Part shown: positions 42,501 through 52,900 of the stretch, one piece after another
Numbering within the stretch: the stretch's first letter is position 1
How the letters are laid out: every line of letters begins with the position of its first letter
NCBI GenBank assembly: GCA_030068145.1
Contig: JAPJBO010000174.1
Span: forward strand, 62,001 to 126,000
Origin: Diplonema papillatum
Lineage: Eukaryota > Euglenozoa > Diplonemea > Diplonemida > Diplonemidae
Reading direction: 5' to 3'
Length of the DNA stretch: 64,000 nucleotides
Program-made: the position numbers and the translations under genes
Notes under the pieces: generated by a model
Told to the model about the DNA's origin: nothing
Seen by the model: only the letters and a program-made list of their open reading frames with translations
Databases searched by the model: none

Positions 42501-44334
42501 AGACGAAGTTCAAAGGCCACCTGGCAGAGAAGAAGATCAGCTTTGGCTTCGACTACTCGATGCAGGTTCTGACCACTGGATGCTGGCCTTCGTTCCAGAT
42601 TCATACCCTCAACGTCCCTCCGCAAGCAAAGGCTGCCATGGACGAGTTTGCAGCTTTCTACGATTCAGGCACACAGGTTTGTGAGTGTCCCTTATTTGCA
42701 GCGCAGATAGCAAAAATAGTTCCTGGCTGTATTATTTTTCCTTTTTACCGAAAGAAGCTCTGCAGTTTTCCTCAGGGGATAGCTCAAACCGAAACGGAGG
42801 TACAGAGGGCAATGCTCGCCAGTTCAAGGTCAATGGGCACTCAGACCGATCCAAGCTTCCATCTCTTGCGAAGCTGAGATCTTCAGTACACCGATTGCAG
42901 TTTTGGACTGACAAGGATTTTTGGTGTTGCAATAGCACGTGATCAATTGACAAGATTCACTACTCACCATGATGGGCACATGCGTCCCTGGCATTAAAGG
43001 CATTGGCAGGTCCAGGAGTACCACACCGTTGTTGACACAATTCCCACCTTGTCAGAGTCGCAAGCTGCGGTGGGTGCATTCGCTGGGCACGGTCACGTTG
43101 GACGGCTTGTTCAACAAGCAGAAGTTCCAACTGCAGATGACGACGTTCCAAGCCTGCGTGCTGCTTCTTTTCAACCAACGAGACGTGTTTTCAGGCGATG
43201 AACTCGTCGAGGAGCTGAACCTCCCATGGGAGGAAGTGAAGAAGGCGCTGCAGTCTCTCGCGATGGGGAAGTTCCGCCTCCTTCTCAAAGACGTTGTCGA
43301 GGGCACCAAGGGATCGAAGGGTGTCGAAGAAGCTGACACTTTCCGCGTCAACAACGACTTCACCGACAAGTCCAGAAAGCTCAAGATTCCGACGGTCGTC
43401 GCGAAGGCAAATTTGAAGAACTCCCAGCAGGTATCCTGTCGCCTTTTGCAAGCACCATCCTCCGCTTTTTTGCCACGAAGCGTTGGTGTAGTATGTTTCT
43501 ACGAGTTGAAGATCCTCTGGAAAGATTTTCACAGAGGTCACTAATAGTCCTCAGCCAAAGTGACAGTTGCGATCGTCCACCTTAAGACGAATGTATTCCT
43601 TTTCAAGGTGTGTGTATTGCGTCTGTTTAGCAGTGCAGAACCCGTAGCCAAAATTTGTTCAGGTGCAGCAGTCCGTCGAGGACACGCGACGCCATGCGAT
43701 CGAGGCCTGTATCGTCCGAATCATGAAGAGTCGCAAGCAGATCGAGCATCCAATTTTGGTATGTATCCACCACCGAGTGTAGACGGACAATTCGTGTCCA
43801 AAGCTTGTCCCGCTGTTTTCTTAAAGGATCGTCATTCTTGTCCGTGTGTGAAGCATTTCAAGGGTTAATATTTCCAGAGAGCCGAACAATAACGAACGTA
43901 CTCAGCAACACTCTATCCACGTGTAGCCACCGCCTTTACCAACACGTTGCGATCACCGTAATGATGCAATTGTTGACAACACGAGTCACACAAGGAGACT
44001 TCCGGAGGTTCAAGTGAACTTTCTTTCGCGATTGTCAGTGTGTATCTCTGTTTCCGGGTTTGTGCATCCTCCGTCTCTTACGTCGCTAATCATCAACCCT
44101 TTGCCCAAACGGTGCCCGTCTCTGCGGACTTGTTTGGAGCTGGGACGGTGTCGACCGAAAACCATACGTAACCAACCTTTTGAAAACACTCAGATCTCCG
44201 AGTGCATTGCACAACTTTCAAACCACTTCACGCCTGATCCGCGGCACATTAAAAAGCGCATCGAGGAGCTCATCGCGCGTGAGTACATAGAGCGTGATGC
44301 CGAGAAGCCGAGTCTCTACAGATACTTGGCTTAG
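39570..44334 (+). CDS. Cullin, CUL1-class scaffold of a cullin-RING ubiquitin ligase, paralogue A (6 exons)
   Basis: Exons 39570-40742, 41079-41233, 42352-42676, 43056-43430, 43663-43758 and 44194-44334 join in frame to 754 residues, normal for a cullin. N-terminal cullin repeats: RRWENHKMIVKTTVKLVGYL and EYMKKAEQRLMEEAQRAEAY. The cullin-homology domain spans exons 2-4 (FQEFYR|KQLSKRLL, LTTGCWPSF, SRKLRWVHSLGTV). The C-terminal winged helix carries the neddylation site VRIMKSRK, predicted Lys698, and ends in YRYLA like other cullins. Cullins hold adaptor and substrate receptor at the N-terminus and the RING protein Rbx1 at the C-terminal domain. CUL1 class is judged from overall similarity. 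An identical exon plan is found in paralogue B 5.7 kb downstream. Confidence 0.93.
41591..41740. repeat. Decayed TIR-like element R4, copy 2, in intron 2 of cullin A
   Basis: CTCTCTAAGGTGGTCACC on the left and TGACCATTTCACCTTAGAGA on the right form partial inverted ends, with A/T-rich and repeated CCCCAAATA sequence between. The right end and the A/T runs match 21075-21190. A run of about 14 Gs follows at 41767-41780. Confidence 0.55.
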
Positions 44335-45704
44335 AAAAGGCGGCTGTGACGGCTTGAGACCCGCGGAATGCCAACAGTTGGTCTGCACATTCAACGACTG
44401 CGACAGTGCCGTTATCGCGAAGTTCTCAGTTGTGAGTTACTTCCACGCGTCTCATTTCAAGGTACGAATCCGGTACTGGAAACGCGGAGGTTCTGAAGTC
44501 GGAGACTACTTGAAGTCGGGCTTGCAGTAGTCACAAGGTTGTTAGCTGTGTTGCTTCCTACTGAGACACGAAGCCGGAGGTTCTCAAGTCGGAGCCTACT
44601 TGAAGTCGGGCTTGCCGTAGTCACAAGGTTGTTAGCTGTGTTGCTTTCTACTGAGACACGAAGCCGGAGGTTCTCAAGTCTGACACCACTATGAAGTCGG
44701 CTTTACAAGGTCTTCCAGGGCCACTGAGCCAGGGTTTCAAATGTGCACGAACACAACTCGGCGGTAGTCTGGAAATGCGAACCCTGCATGTGGCACAAGA
44801 TGGGCAACGGTAATGCAATGATGCTCCGAACTTTCCTTGATACCTGTGTGCTGGTAGTGGTTGATGCGTGTGTAGTGTTTTCGGACGCCTACAGCGAACG
44901 TGGATGACCTGCCGATTTCGATTAGAGGGCCGGCGGCACGAGCAATCCCCTTTCTCGCCCCTCTGGCAGAGTCTGCGTGATAGGCCGGAGGACAACTTAC
45001 ACATTTGATAGATTTGGAATACTCTGAGGTTGGAATGCAAAGAATCCGTGGCGATAGTCTGCTTTAGCTACTCGTTGATAGACCATCAAACTCACCCGGG
45101 GGGTCAGAGTTGAAGCAGACGTTTACCTCACGAACGGGAGTAAGTTTGTTTGCTTTCAGAACAAGCGAACAAAAGAGTCCAATTATCAAGGATCGCATCA
45201 AGTATTTCCTGTACGTTTGATGGTCCGACCCGCAGCGTCCCCGTTCAGTTCACTCGTGTAGTGAGGCGTCATGGATGTGCATACCGAATACGAAACCCTG
45301 ATGCCGCTGGTTGCAACGCGCAGTCACACGTTTTGGTGCGCTGTAGTTTACGGAGCGGCTAGGAACACAGATCCTCTGTGTTCCGGATCCCCGTGGTGTG
45401 AACAACTGACTCCTCGAAAGCCTATCTACAGGCTTCTACTTGCCTCCGTAAACTCCCCCTCCTCTCTACCGCTCCCTGGTGGAGACACAGCAAGCGCCGC
45501 CGGGACCTCGTCGTCGTCTTCTTTCTTCGAATTGTTGTGTCGTCTGTTTTTCTGTTTGATTGTTTCCTCTTTTTGTTTTGTCTTGGCGGCTCATCCTTTC
45601 ACCGACTCCCATCTTTGCAACCCCAACGGAGCATGCTCTGCATGTATCGTCTGCGGTCCTGCCGGAACCTTGGTTTCTGTACAGGAGAGTCCGGCTGCTG
45701 AGTG
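44335..45704. other. Region 3' of cullin A
   Basis: Contains a 90-bp tandem repeat (44480-44705) and otherwise no recognisable gene. The frame 45271-45759 runs into the minisatellite and ends in repeat-derived peptides, so it is not supported. Confidence 0.5.
44480..44705 (+). repeat. 90-bp tandem repeat, ~2.4 copies
   Basis: GGAGGTTCTGAAGTCGGAG at 44487 recurs as GGAGGTTCTCAAGTCGGAG at 44577 and at 44667 (90-bp period), with TTGAAGTCGGGCTTGC and CACAAGGTTGTTAGCTGTGT inside each unit. It begins about 150 bp after the cullin A stop. Confidence 0.88.
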
Positions 45705-48240
45705 TTCGTGTGTGTTAGCAAAGCCTGCTGAACGTGTGCCTGCTGAACGTGTGTGTTAGCAAAGCCTGCTGGACGTGTGCCTGCTGGACGTGTGTGTTGG
45801 CAAAGCCTGCTGGACGCTTGCTGCTGGACGTGTGTGTTAGCAAAGCCTGCTGGACGTGTGCCTGCTGGACGTGAGTGTTGGCAAAGCCTGCTGGACGTGT
45901 GCCTGCTGAACGTGTGTGTTAGCAAAGCCTGCTGGACGTGTGCCTGCTGGACGTGTGTGTTGGCAAAGCCTGCTGGACGTGTGCCTGCTGGACGTGTGTG
46001 TTAGCAAAGCCTGCTGGACGTGTGCCTGCTGGACGTGTGTGTTGGCAAAGCCTGCTGGACGCTTGCTGCTGGACGTGTGTGTTAGCAAAGCCTGCTGGAC
46101 GTGTGCCTGCTGGACGTGTGTGTTGGCAAAGCCTGCTGGACGTGTGCCTGCTGGACGTGTGTGTTGGCAAAGCCTGCTGGACGTGTGCCTGCTGGACGTG
46201 TGTGTTGGCAAAGCCTGCTGGACGTGTGCCTGCTGGACGTGTGTGTTAGCAAAGCCTGCTGGACGTGTGCCTGCTGGACGTGAGTGTTGGCAAAGCCTGC
46301 TGGACGTGTGCCTGCTGGACGTGAGTGTTGGCAAAGCCTGCTGGACGTGTGCCTGCTGGACGTGAGTGTTGGCAAAGCCTGCTGGACGTGTGCCTGCTGG
46401 ACGTGAGTGTTGGCAAAGCCTGCTGGACGTGTGCCTGCTGGACGTGAGTGTTGGCAAAGCCTGCTGGACGTGTGCCTGCTGGACGTGAGTGTTGGCAAAG
46501 CCTGCTGGACGTGTGCCTGCTGGACGTGAGTGTTGGCAAAGCCTGCTGGACGTGTGCCTGCTGGACGTGAGTGTTGGCAAAGCCTGCTGGACGTGTGCCT
46601 GCTGGACGTGAGTGTTGGCAAAGCCTGCTGGACGTGTGCCTGCTGGACGTGAGTGTTGGCAAAGCCTGCTGGACGTGTGCCTGCTGGACGTGAGTGTTGG
46701 CAAAGCCTGCTGGACGTGTGCCTGCTGGACGTGAGTGTTGGCAAAGCCTGCTGGACGTGTGCCTGCTGGACGTGAGTGTTGGCAAAGCCTGCTGGACGTG
46801 TGCCTGCTGGACGTGAGTGTTGGCAAAGCCTGCTGGACGTGTGCCTGCTGGACGTGAGTGTTGGCAAAGCCTGCTGGACGTGTGCCTGCTGGACGTGAGT
46901 GTTGGCAAAGCCTGCTGGACGTGTGCCTGCTGGACGTGAGTGTTGGCAAAGCCTGCTGGACGTGTGCCTGCTGGACGTGAGTGTTGGCAAAGCCTGCTGG
47001 ACGTGTGCCTGCTGGACGTGAGTGTTGGCAAAGCCTGCTGGACGTGTGCCTGCTGGACGTGAGTGTTGGCAAAGCCTGCTGGACGTGTGCCTGCTGGACG
47101 TGAGTGTTGGCAAAGCCTGCTGGACGTGTGCCTGCTGGACGTGAGTGTTGGCAAAGCCTGCTGGACGTGTGCCTGCTGGACGTGAGTGTTGGCAAAGCCT
47201 GCTGGACGTGTGCCTGCTGGACGTGAGTGTTGGCAAAGCCTGCTGGACGTGTGCCTGCTGGACGTGAGTGTTGGCAAAGCCTGCTGGACGTGTGCCTGCT
47301 GGACGTGAGTGTTGGCAAAGCCTGCTGGACGTGTGCCTGCTGGACGTGAGTGTTGGCAAAGCCTGCTGGACGTGTGCCTGCTGGACGTGAGTGTTGGCAA
47401 AGCCTGCTGGACGTGTGCCTGCTGGACGTGAGTGTTGGCAAAGCCTGCTGGACGTGTGCCTGCTGGACGTGAGTGTTGGCAAAGCCTGCTGGACGTGTGC
47501 CTGCTGGACGTGAGTGTTGGCAAAGCCTGCTGGACGTGTGCCTGCTGGACGTGAGTGTTGGCAAAGCCTGCTGGACGTGTGCCTGCTGGACGTGAGTGTT
47601 GGCAAAGCCTGCTGGACGTGTGCCTGCTGGACGTGAGTGTTGGCAAAGCCTGCTGGACGTGTGCCTGCTGGACGTGAGTGTTGGCAAAGCCTGCTGGACG
47701 TGTGCCTGCTGGACGTGAGTGTTGGCAAAGCCTGCTGGACGTGTGCCTGCTGGACGTGAGTGTTGGCAAAGCCTGCTGGACGTGTGCCTGCTGGACGTGA
47801 GTGTTGGCAAAGCCTGCTGGACGTGTGCCTGCTGGACGTGAGTGTTGGCAAAGCCTGCTGGACGTGTGCCTGCTGGACGTGAGTGTTGGCAAAGCCTGCT
47901 GGACGTGTGCCTGCTGGACGTGAGTGTTGGCAAAGCCTGCTGGACGTGTGCCTGCTGGACGTGAGTGTTGGCAAAGCCTGCTGGACGTGTGCCTGCTGGA
48001 CGTGAGTGTTGGCAAAGCCTGCTGGACGTGTGCCTGCTGGACGTGAGTGTTGGCAAAAGCCTGCTGGACGTGTGTGTTGGCAAAGCCTGCTGGACGTGAG
48101 TGTTGGCAAAGCCTGCTGGACGTGAGTGTTGGCAAAGCCTGCTGGACGTGTGCCTGCTGGACGTGAGTGTTGGCAAAAGCCTGCTGGACGTGTGTGTTGG
48201 CAAAGCCTGCTGGACGGGTGTTAGCAAAAGCCTGCTGGAC
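45705..48240 (+). repeat. 41-bp minisatellite array, about 60 units, with decayed flank to ~48440
   Basis: Unit: GCCTGCTGGACGTGT then GCCTGCTGGACGTGAGTGTT then GGCAAA (41 bp); the unit itself contains a duplicated GCCTGCTGGACGTG. From about 46265 to 48050 the units are practically identical. Both edges hold variants (GTGTGTTAGCAAAG, CGCTTGCTGCTGG, units with one half missing), and decayed remnants such as CCCTGCTGAACTGGCATGTG continue to about 48440. Homogeneous centre with divergent edges is the usual outcome of unequal exchange. No spacers, so it is not a CRISPR array. It lies between the two cullin genes. Confidence 0.97.
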
Positions 48241-49018
48241 AAGCATGCAACCTGACAACTCTGGTGCTGCCTTGAAAGCTGTGACTTCTGAACACGCCCT
48301 GCTGAACTGGCATGTGCCCTGGCAAAGCTTGCGGAACAGAGGGTACTGACTTGAAGGTTTTATCTCCTGGCATGTGTCCGAGAAGGGCTTGCTGGACTGG
48401 CGTGGGCCTGACAAACCCTGCCGAACAGGCGTGGTTGAAAGCTAGGTACGCCGAAGTGTGCCCAACCTCTCAACCAGACCCCGCACCACTAAACTACGGT
48501 ACTCCCACCCTTCGTAACGACATTCGTGCGCAGGGAACAACAAATGCATGCTCGATACATGCAGATTATTGCCACAGTTTCCTCTATGGATTTATATATA
48601 CAAGCTGTTTGTCTATCACTCATTCCACGAAAAAGTGTCACAGATTTCGGCTTTTTTCGGACTTCTGCCGAAAGTTTCCATCTGCAGGTCCAAAAATGGT
48701 CGGTTTCGAGATTTTGAGGACACGTTTGAATCCGTTGAGGACAGGGCTTTCCGAATATTTGGTCGGATAAAATTTTTGACCGACCCCCCCCTCGGAAATG
48801 GAGGTCGGCACCCGAAAAAATGGGGTCCTGGAGATCGGTTTGTTTTCTCTCTGCATCCAGGAGGGGGTCAGATTTTGATCGCTGGGCTAACTGGCAGCTT
48901 GCCCATAATCGCGCATCCCAGAACTACTCGAAAACCAAAAGATTTCCCAAAAAGACCTCGAAAATAATTTCCAGACGGCTGCTTTTCACACCGAAAAATC
49001 GCAAAAAAAAAATTCGGA

Positions 49019-49092
49019 CCGGGGGAATCGAACCAAGGCCTACGGGGGACCAGGTGGGTGCGGCAACCGTTAGGCTATGTTGCCAAACCTCG
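49019..49092 (-). other. tRNA-like segment with pol III box A and box B, inside M3
   Basis: On the minus strand TAGCCTAACGG fits box A and GGTTCGATTCC is a perfect box B about 40 bases later. Acceptor and T stems do not pair, so this is not a functional tRNA gene; a tRNA relic or tRNA-derived promoter is likelier. Confidence 0.4.
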
Positions 49093-49290
49093 GGCCAAAA
49101 TTCGCTTTTAGCGCCTGCTCAGTTGGAATTCTTATCGGAAAGTGCGAGATCGTCATTTACTCGTTTTCAGTGTCCCAGGACGGTATTTCTGCCCTCTGGG
49201 AGCTTCTTTCGCCCGGTTTGCGAAGAACTCAGAATGAGTCCAAAATTTGCACTCGGTAGTGAACAAAAGATTTCTCCTCCGTTTTTTTAG

Positions 49291-49362
49291 CCCATGGTCC
49301 AGAGGTTACCACACCCACACAGGGGTTTGGGGGTCGGTGGTTCAATTCCCACCGGAAATCGT
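49291..49362 (+). other. Second tRNA-like segment with box A and box B, inside M3
   Basis: TGGTCCAGAGG fits box A and GGTTCAATTCC fits box B, correctly spaced on the plus strand. GGTGG/CCACC can pair as a T stem only with an eight-base loop, and no seven-pair acceptor stem is visible. Convergent with the other segment in the same element. Confidence 0.4.
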
Positions 49363-49987
49363 TTTTTGGGGTTTTTGAAACAGCCCCAAAACCGACCTTT
49401 TGTCCATCTGCACGCCAGATTTTGGTCGCCACGCGAGCTGATTGCTTGCCCATATTCGCCAGGGATAGCTCTTTCCATCCCAAAAAAAATTTCCCAAAAA
49501 TTCCAAAATTTTGACCCAAAACGGGCTGCTTTTCAGACGGAAAATCTGTGACACTTTTTCGTGGAATGAGTGCTATATCAAAAAGCGGCGGATGGCAGCG
49601 TGCTGTGCTAAATCACTCAAAACAGGGTTGACACACGCACGCACAAGCCAAACAATACTGATCTTCACTCCAGAGATTCGGCGTGAAGGCTGAGCCATGC
49701 TGCGTATTTTTGGAGTCAGAAGGTGTCCACACGGAATCTGCAAACAAAGCCGACCTTTGAGATCTCGAACATGCTACTCGAAGAACACGGTGCACAGGAA
49801 GAAGGGGGGGCGTAAAAGGAGACAAGACAGAGGCCACTGCGGAACACAGGTACGACCGAAGAACCGGGCCCTCAAAACCCATTTTTCATTGAGGGACCGA
49901 GGAAGGTAACTTTGACGCAAGCGGCCTGTGCCCTCGTCGCGGTGACAACCTTCCCCTCCCCGCCCCAGTTGGGGGGAGGGACCTGCT

Positions 49988-52900
49988 ATGCAGCATGGAA
50001 GTGGGCCGAATGGTGAGAAGCAGAGCAAGCTCGAAAAGGGATGCCATACGCTGCAGAAGGCCTTCGAAGAGAAGGTGGTAGCAGCCGTGGAAAGCGGGTA
50101 CCGGCGGCCGTTCACAGGCGCAGACCACATGGCGATGTACACAGTGGTTTACGATCTTTGCACGGAGTGCAACCTCAACAACGCCATCAACAAAGCACCC
50201 GACGTTCTGTACAGCACGTATGCTGAGATGGTCACGAAGTACCTGAAAGAACGGCGAATTGAAAGCACTGGGATGTCTGCCGACAAGTTGTTGCGCCTGG
50301 TTGTTCAGCGGTGGGAGAATCACAAGATGATCGTCAAAACCACGGTTAAAGTCTTCGGGTACCTAGACCGCTTCCACACGAAGCACACCGCGCTGGATAC
50401 AACGACGGACAAGGGGTTGAAGTGCTTCCTCACCGAAATATATTCCGCCGTGAAGGTTGACCTACGCGGCGCTATCTTCGAACACATCCAGCGAGAGCGT
50501 GAGGGCGAGGTTGTGGAGCGTGGGCTCCTCCGGCAGGCCATCGGCGTGTTCATCGACATGGGCATCGGGGACGATTGCTACGAAACGAAGGTGTACAACG
50601 TGGATTTCGAGGCGCCCTTCCTGACGTTCACGGGCAACTACTACGAGCGGGAGGCCAAACGGTGGATGGCGGAGAACAGCACGACGGAATACATGAAGAA
50701 GGCCGAGCAGCGTCTCAATGAAGAGCTCCAGCGGGCGGAGGCGTACCTGCACCGCAACTCGGAGAAGCCGCTGATCCGCGTCGTCGAGCAGAAGCTCCTC
50801 GAAACGCTCCTCAACCTGGAGGAGACCGGGTTCATCGCCCTCCTCCAAGACAACCGCCTCGACGACATAGCCCGGGCGTACCGGCTCTTCTCCCGGATCG
50901 CGAAGGGCGTCCCCCCCATTTCCCGGTTGATGTACGAGTACGTGACCAGCGAGGGGAAGCAAATCGTGCAGAAGCACTCGAGCTCGCCGGAGCTCTGCTA
51001 CAAGGCGTACACGAAAGACCTCCTCGACATCCACCAGAAGTACCGCAGCATCCTCAAGAACCAGCTGAACGATGATCCCATCTTCGCTAAGTCGATCAAA
51101 GACGCGTTCGAGGCGTTCGTAAACCAGCCGGTGCAGTCTCACGTGAAAGGTGCCCCACCGGGCACACCGACCATCAAAGTGTGTCCCTTTTGTTGTAGCA
51201 ACTTCGTCGTGAATTGCCTGAGCACCGCAAGCGGCCACTACTCTTGCTGTCGCTTTACTCATCCAATGATGCGAGGACAGCAGCTGCTCCCTTGTGGGGT
51301 TAGGGTCTTCGGATGTGTAGCTTATCCGTTTCCAGCGACAAATGGGCTTCGGCTCGTGAATCCTCGTTTGGAGACACCAGTCAGGTGGGGGTTTTGGCTG
51401 GGGGGGCTCATCTGTTACACATTAACGCAGGTGTCTTAAGGCAAGCTCAGCGGGAACAGAAATCTCGCGTAGAGCATAAGGGGTGTATTTCTCGGCGTTA
51501 TGTTACGATTTCAATATATCACTCATTCCACGAAAATGTGTCACAGATTTCGGCTTTTTTCGGACTTCTCCATCCCAAAAAAAAATTCCCAAAAATTACA
51601 AGATTTTGACCCAAAACGGGCTGCTTTTCAGACGGAAAATCTGTGACACTTTTTCGTGGAATGAGTGATATCGAATTGGGTTCATCTCAACAGTGGTATT
51701 GGGGTTGGAAAATCCAAAACCATTGCCTGCCGTTGAGATCTGATCCGAATGCGCGGCAGTCACGCTGGGAAGTTTGTATCGTCCTTTGAGTGTTCGCAGG
51801 CCTCTTGTCTCGTCTCACCTACGACTGCGTCGTGCCTTAGCTGAGTGGAAACGGCGTGCGCTTACTCCAGAATTCTACCGAACCCTACGCGCCCCATGAT
51901 TTCGAAGCATACCCACAGGTTTCTTGTTCGGAGCTCATCTCCAATTATTGCGACATGCTGATGAAGAATGCTGCGAGCAAGATGGACGATGACGAGCTCG
52001 AAAACGTCCTCGAGCAGGTCGTCGCTATCTTCGGCTACATCAACGACAAGGATCACTTCCAGGAATTTTACAGGTGCGCGAAATGTTGGAGAAAATGAGA
52101 AGCTCGTCGCCGCAAACCGTGGCGTTTTCACTTGCGCGTCTTGAATCCAGCTTTACGTAAAAAAACGATCAGGCACTGCGTTCAACGAAAATGCATGTGC
52201 ACCCGCTCCAGAATGCTCGAGAATTCTGGTCTTGCCACGTGCAATATCTAGCAGGTCCAACCCTCATAGAACTGCCCGATTCTGTGTTTCGCGAGAGATT
52301 TGCGGTAAGTCACGGCCTATCGAACCGGCCGATACTGCGGATCCCGCGAAGATCTGCCTGCGCCCGGGTCCGTTTCACAGCAGTGCTGATTTCTCAATCG
52401 AGTTGAAACAAGCTGAATAAAAATGTGCAGGGTAATCGTGAAGTTGCTCAGTTCGAGACAAAGACTCGTCCGTCTCGCCATTCCGGAGCATGTGCCCAAC
52501 AGTAAGCAGAGGCGCTGGAGTTGTTTATTTTCTCAACAAAAGCACACACAAAAACTCCACGAAGGAAAGTACTTGGTGTCGGTCACAAACAGTCCCGGAC
52601 ATGGCTAGCCATAACCCATAACGAAAGCGTGCACTAAATATACAACCCGTAACCACATAGCCCTTTCTTGCTCTAAGAGAACCCATTCATGAACGGTCAC
52701 ACGGAGACCTAAAACCCCGGAATTTCAAGCGAACTTTAACTCTAAAAATGCAGGAAACAACTGTCGAAGCGATTGCTCGTTTCTGTCGTCAACGACGACT
52801 GCGAGAGGTCTCTCATTTCGAAGCTGAAGATGCGACAAGGTGCGCCATATACGTCGCGTCTGGAAGGCATGCTGAAGGACAAGAACCTGTCTGCCGACTG

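Larger units (their letters stand above)
48614..49576. mobile_element. TIR element M3, ~960 bp, non-coding
   Basis: The left end TATCACTCATTCCACGAAAA continues as AGTGTCACAGATTT and is matched inverted at the right (AAATCTGTGACACTTTTTCG then TGGAATGAGTGCTATA), giving terminal inverted repeats of about 33 bp. The interior has no supported transposase ORF. It carries two tRNA-like box A/box B segments (49019-49092 minus, 49291-49362 plus). A 155-bp derivative with the same ends is at 51516-51670. Non-autonomous DNA transposon is inferred. Confidence 0.82.

Noticed and set aside
45705-48240. Possible CRISPR array
   Set aside because: Units are contiguous 41-bp direct repeats with no unique spacers, in a eukaryotic context.
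45837-48414. Minus-strand ORFs of 675-801 codons (peptides such as QQALPTLTSSRHTSS)
   Set aside because: They are translations of a 41-bp minisatellite that has no stop in any minus frame; length reflects the array, not selection for a protein.
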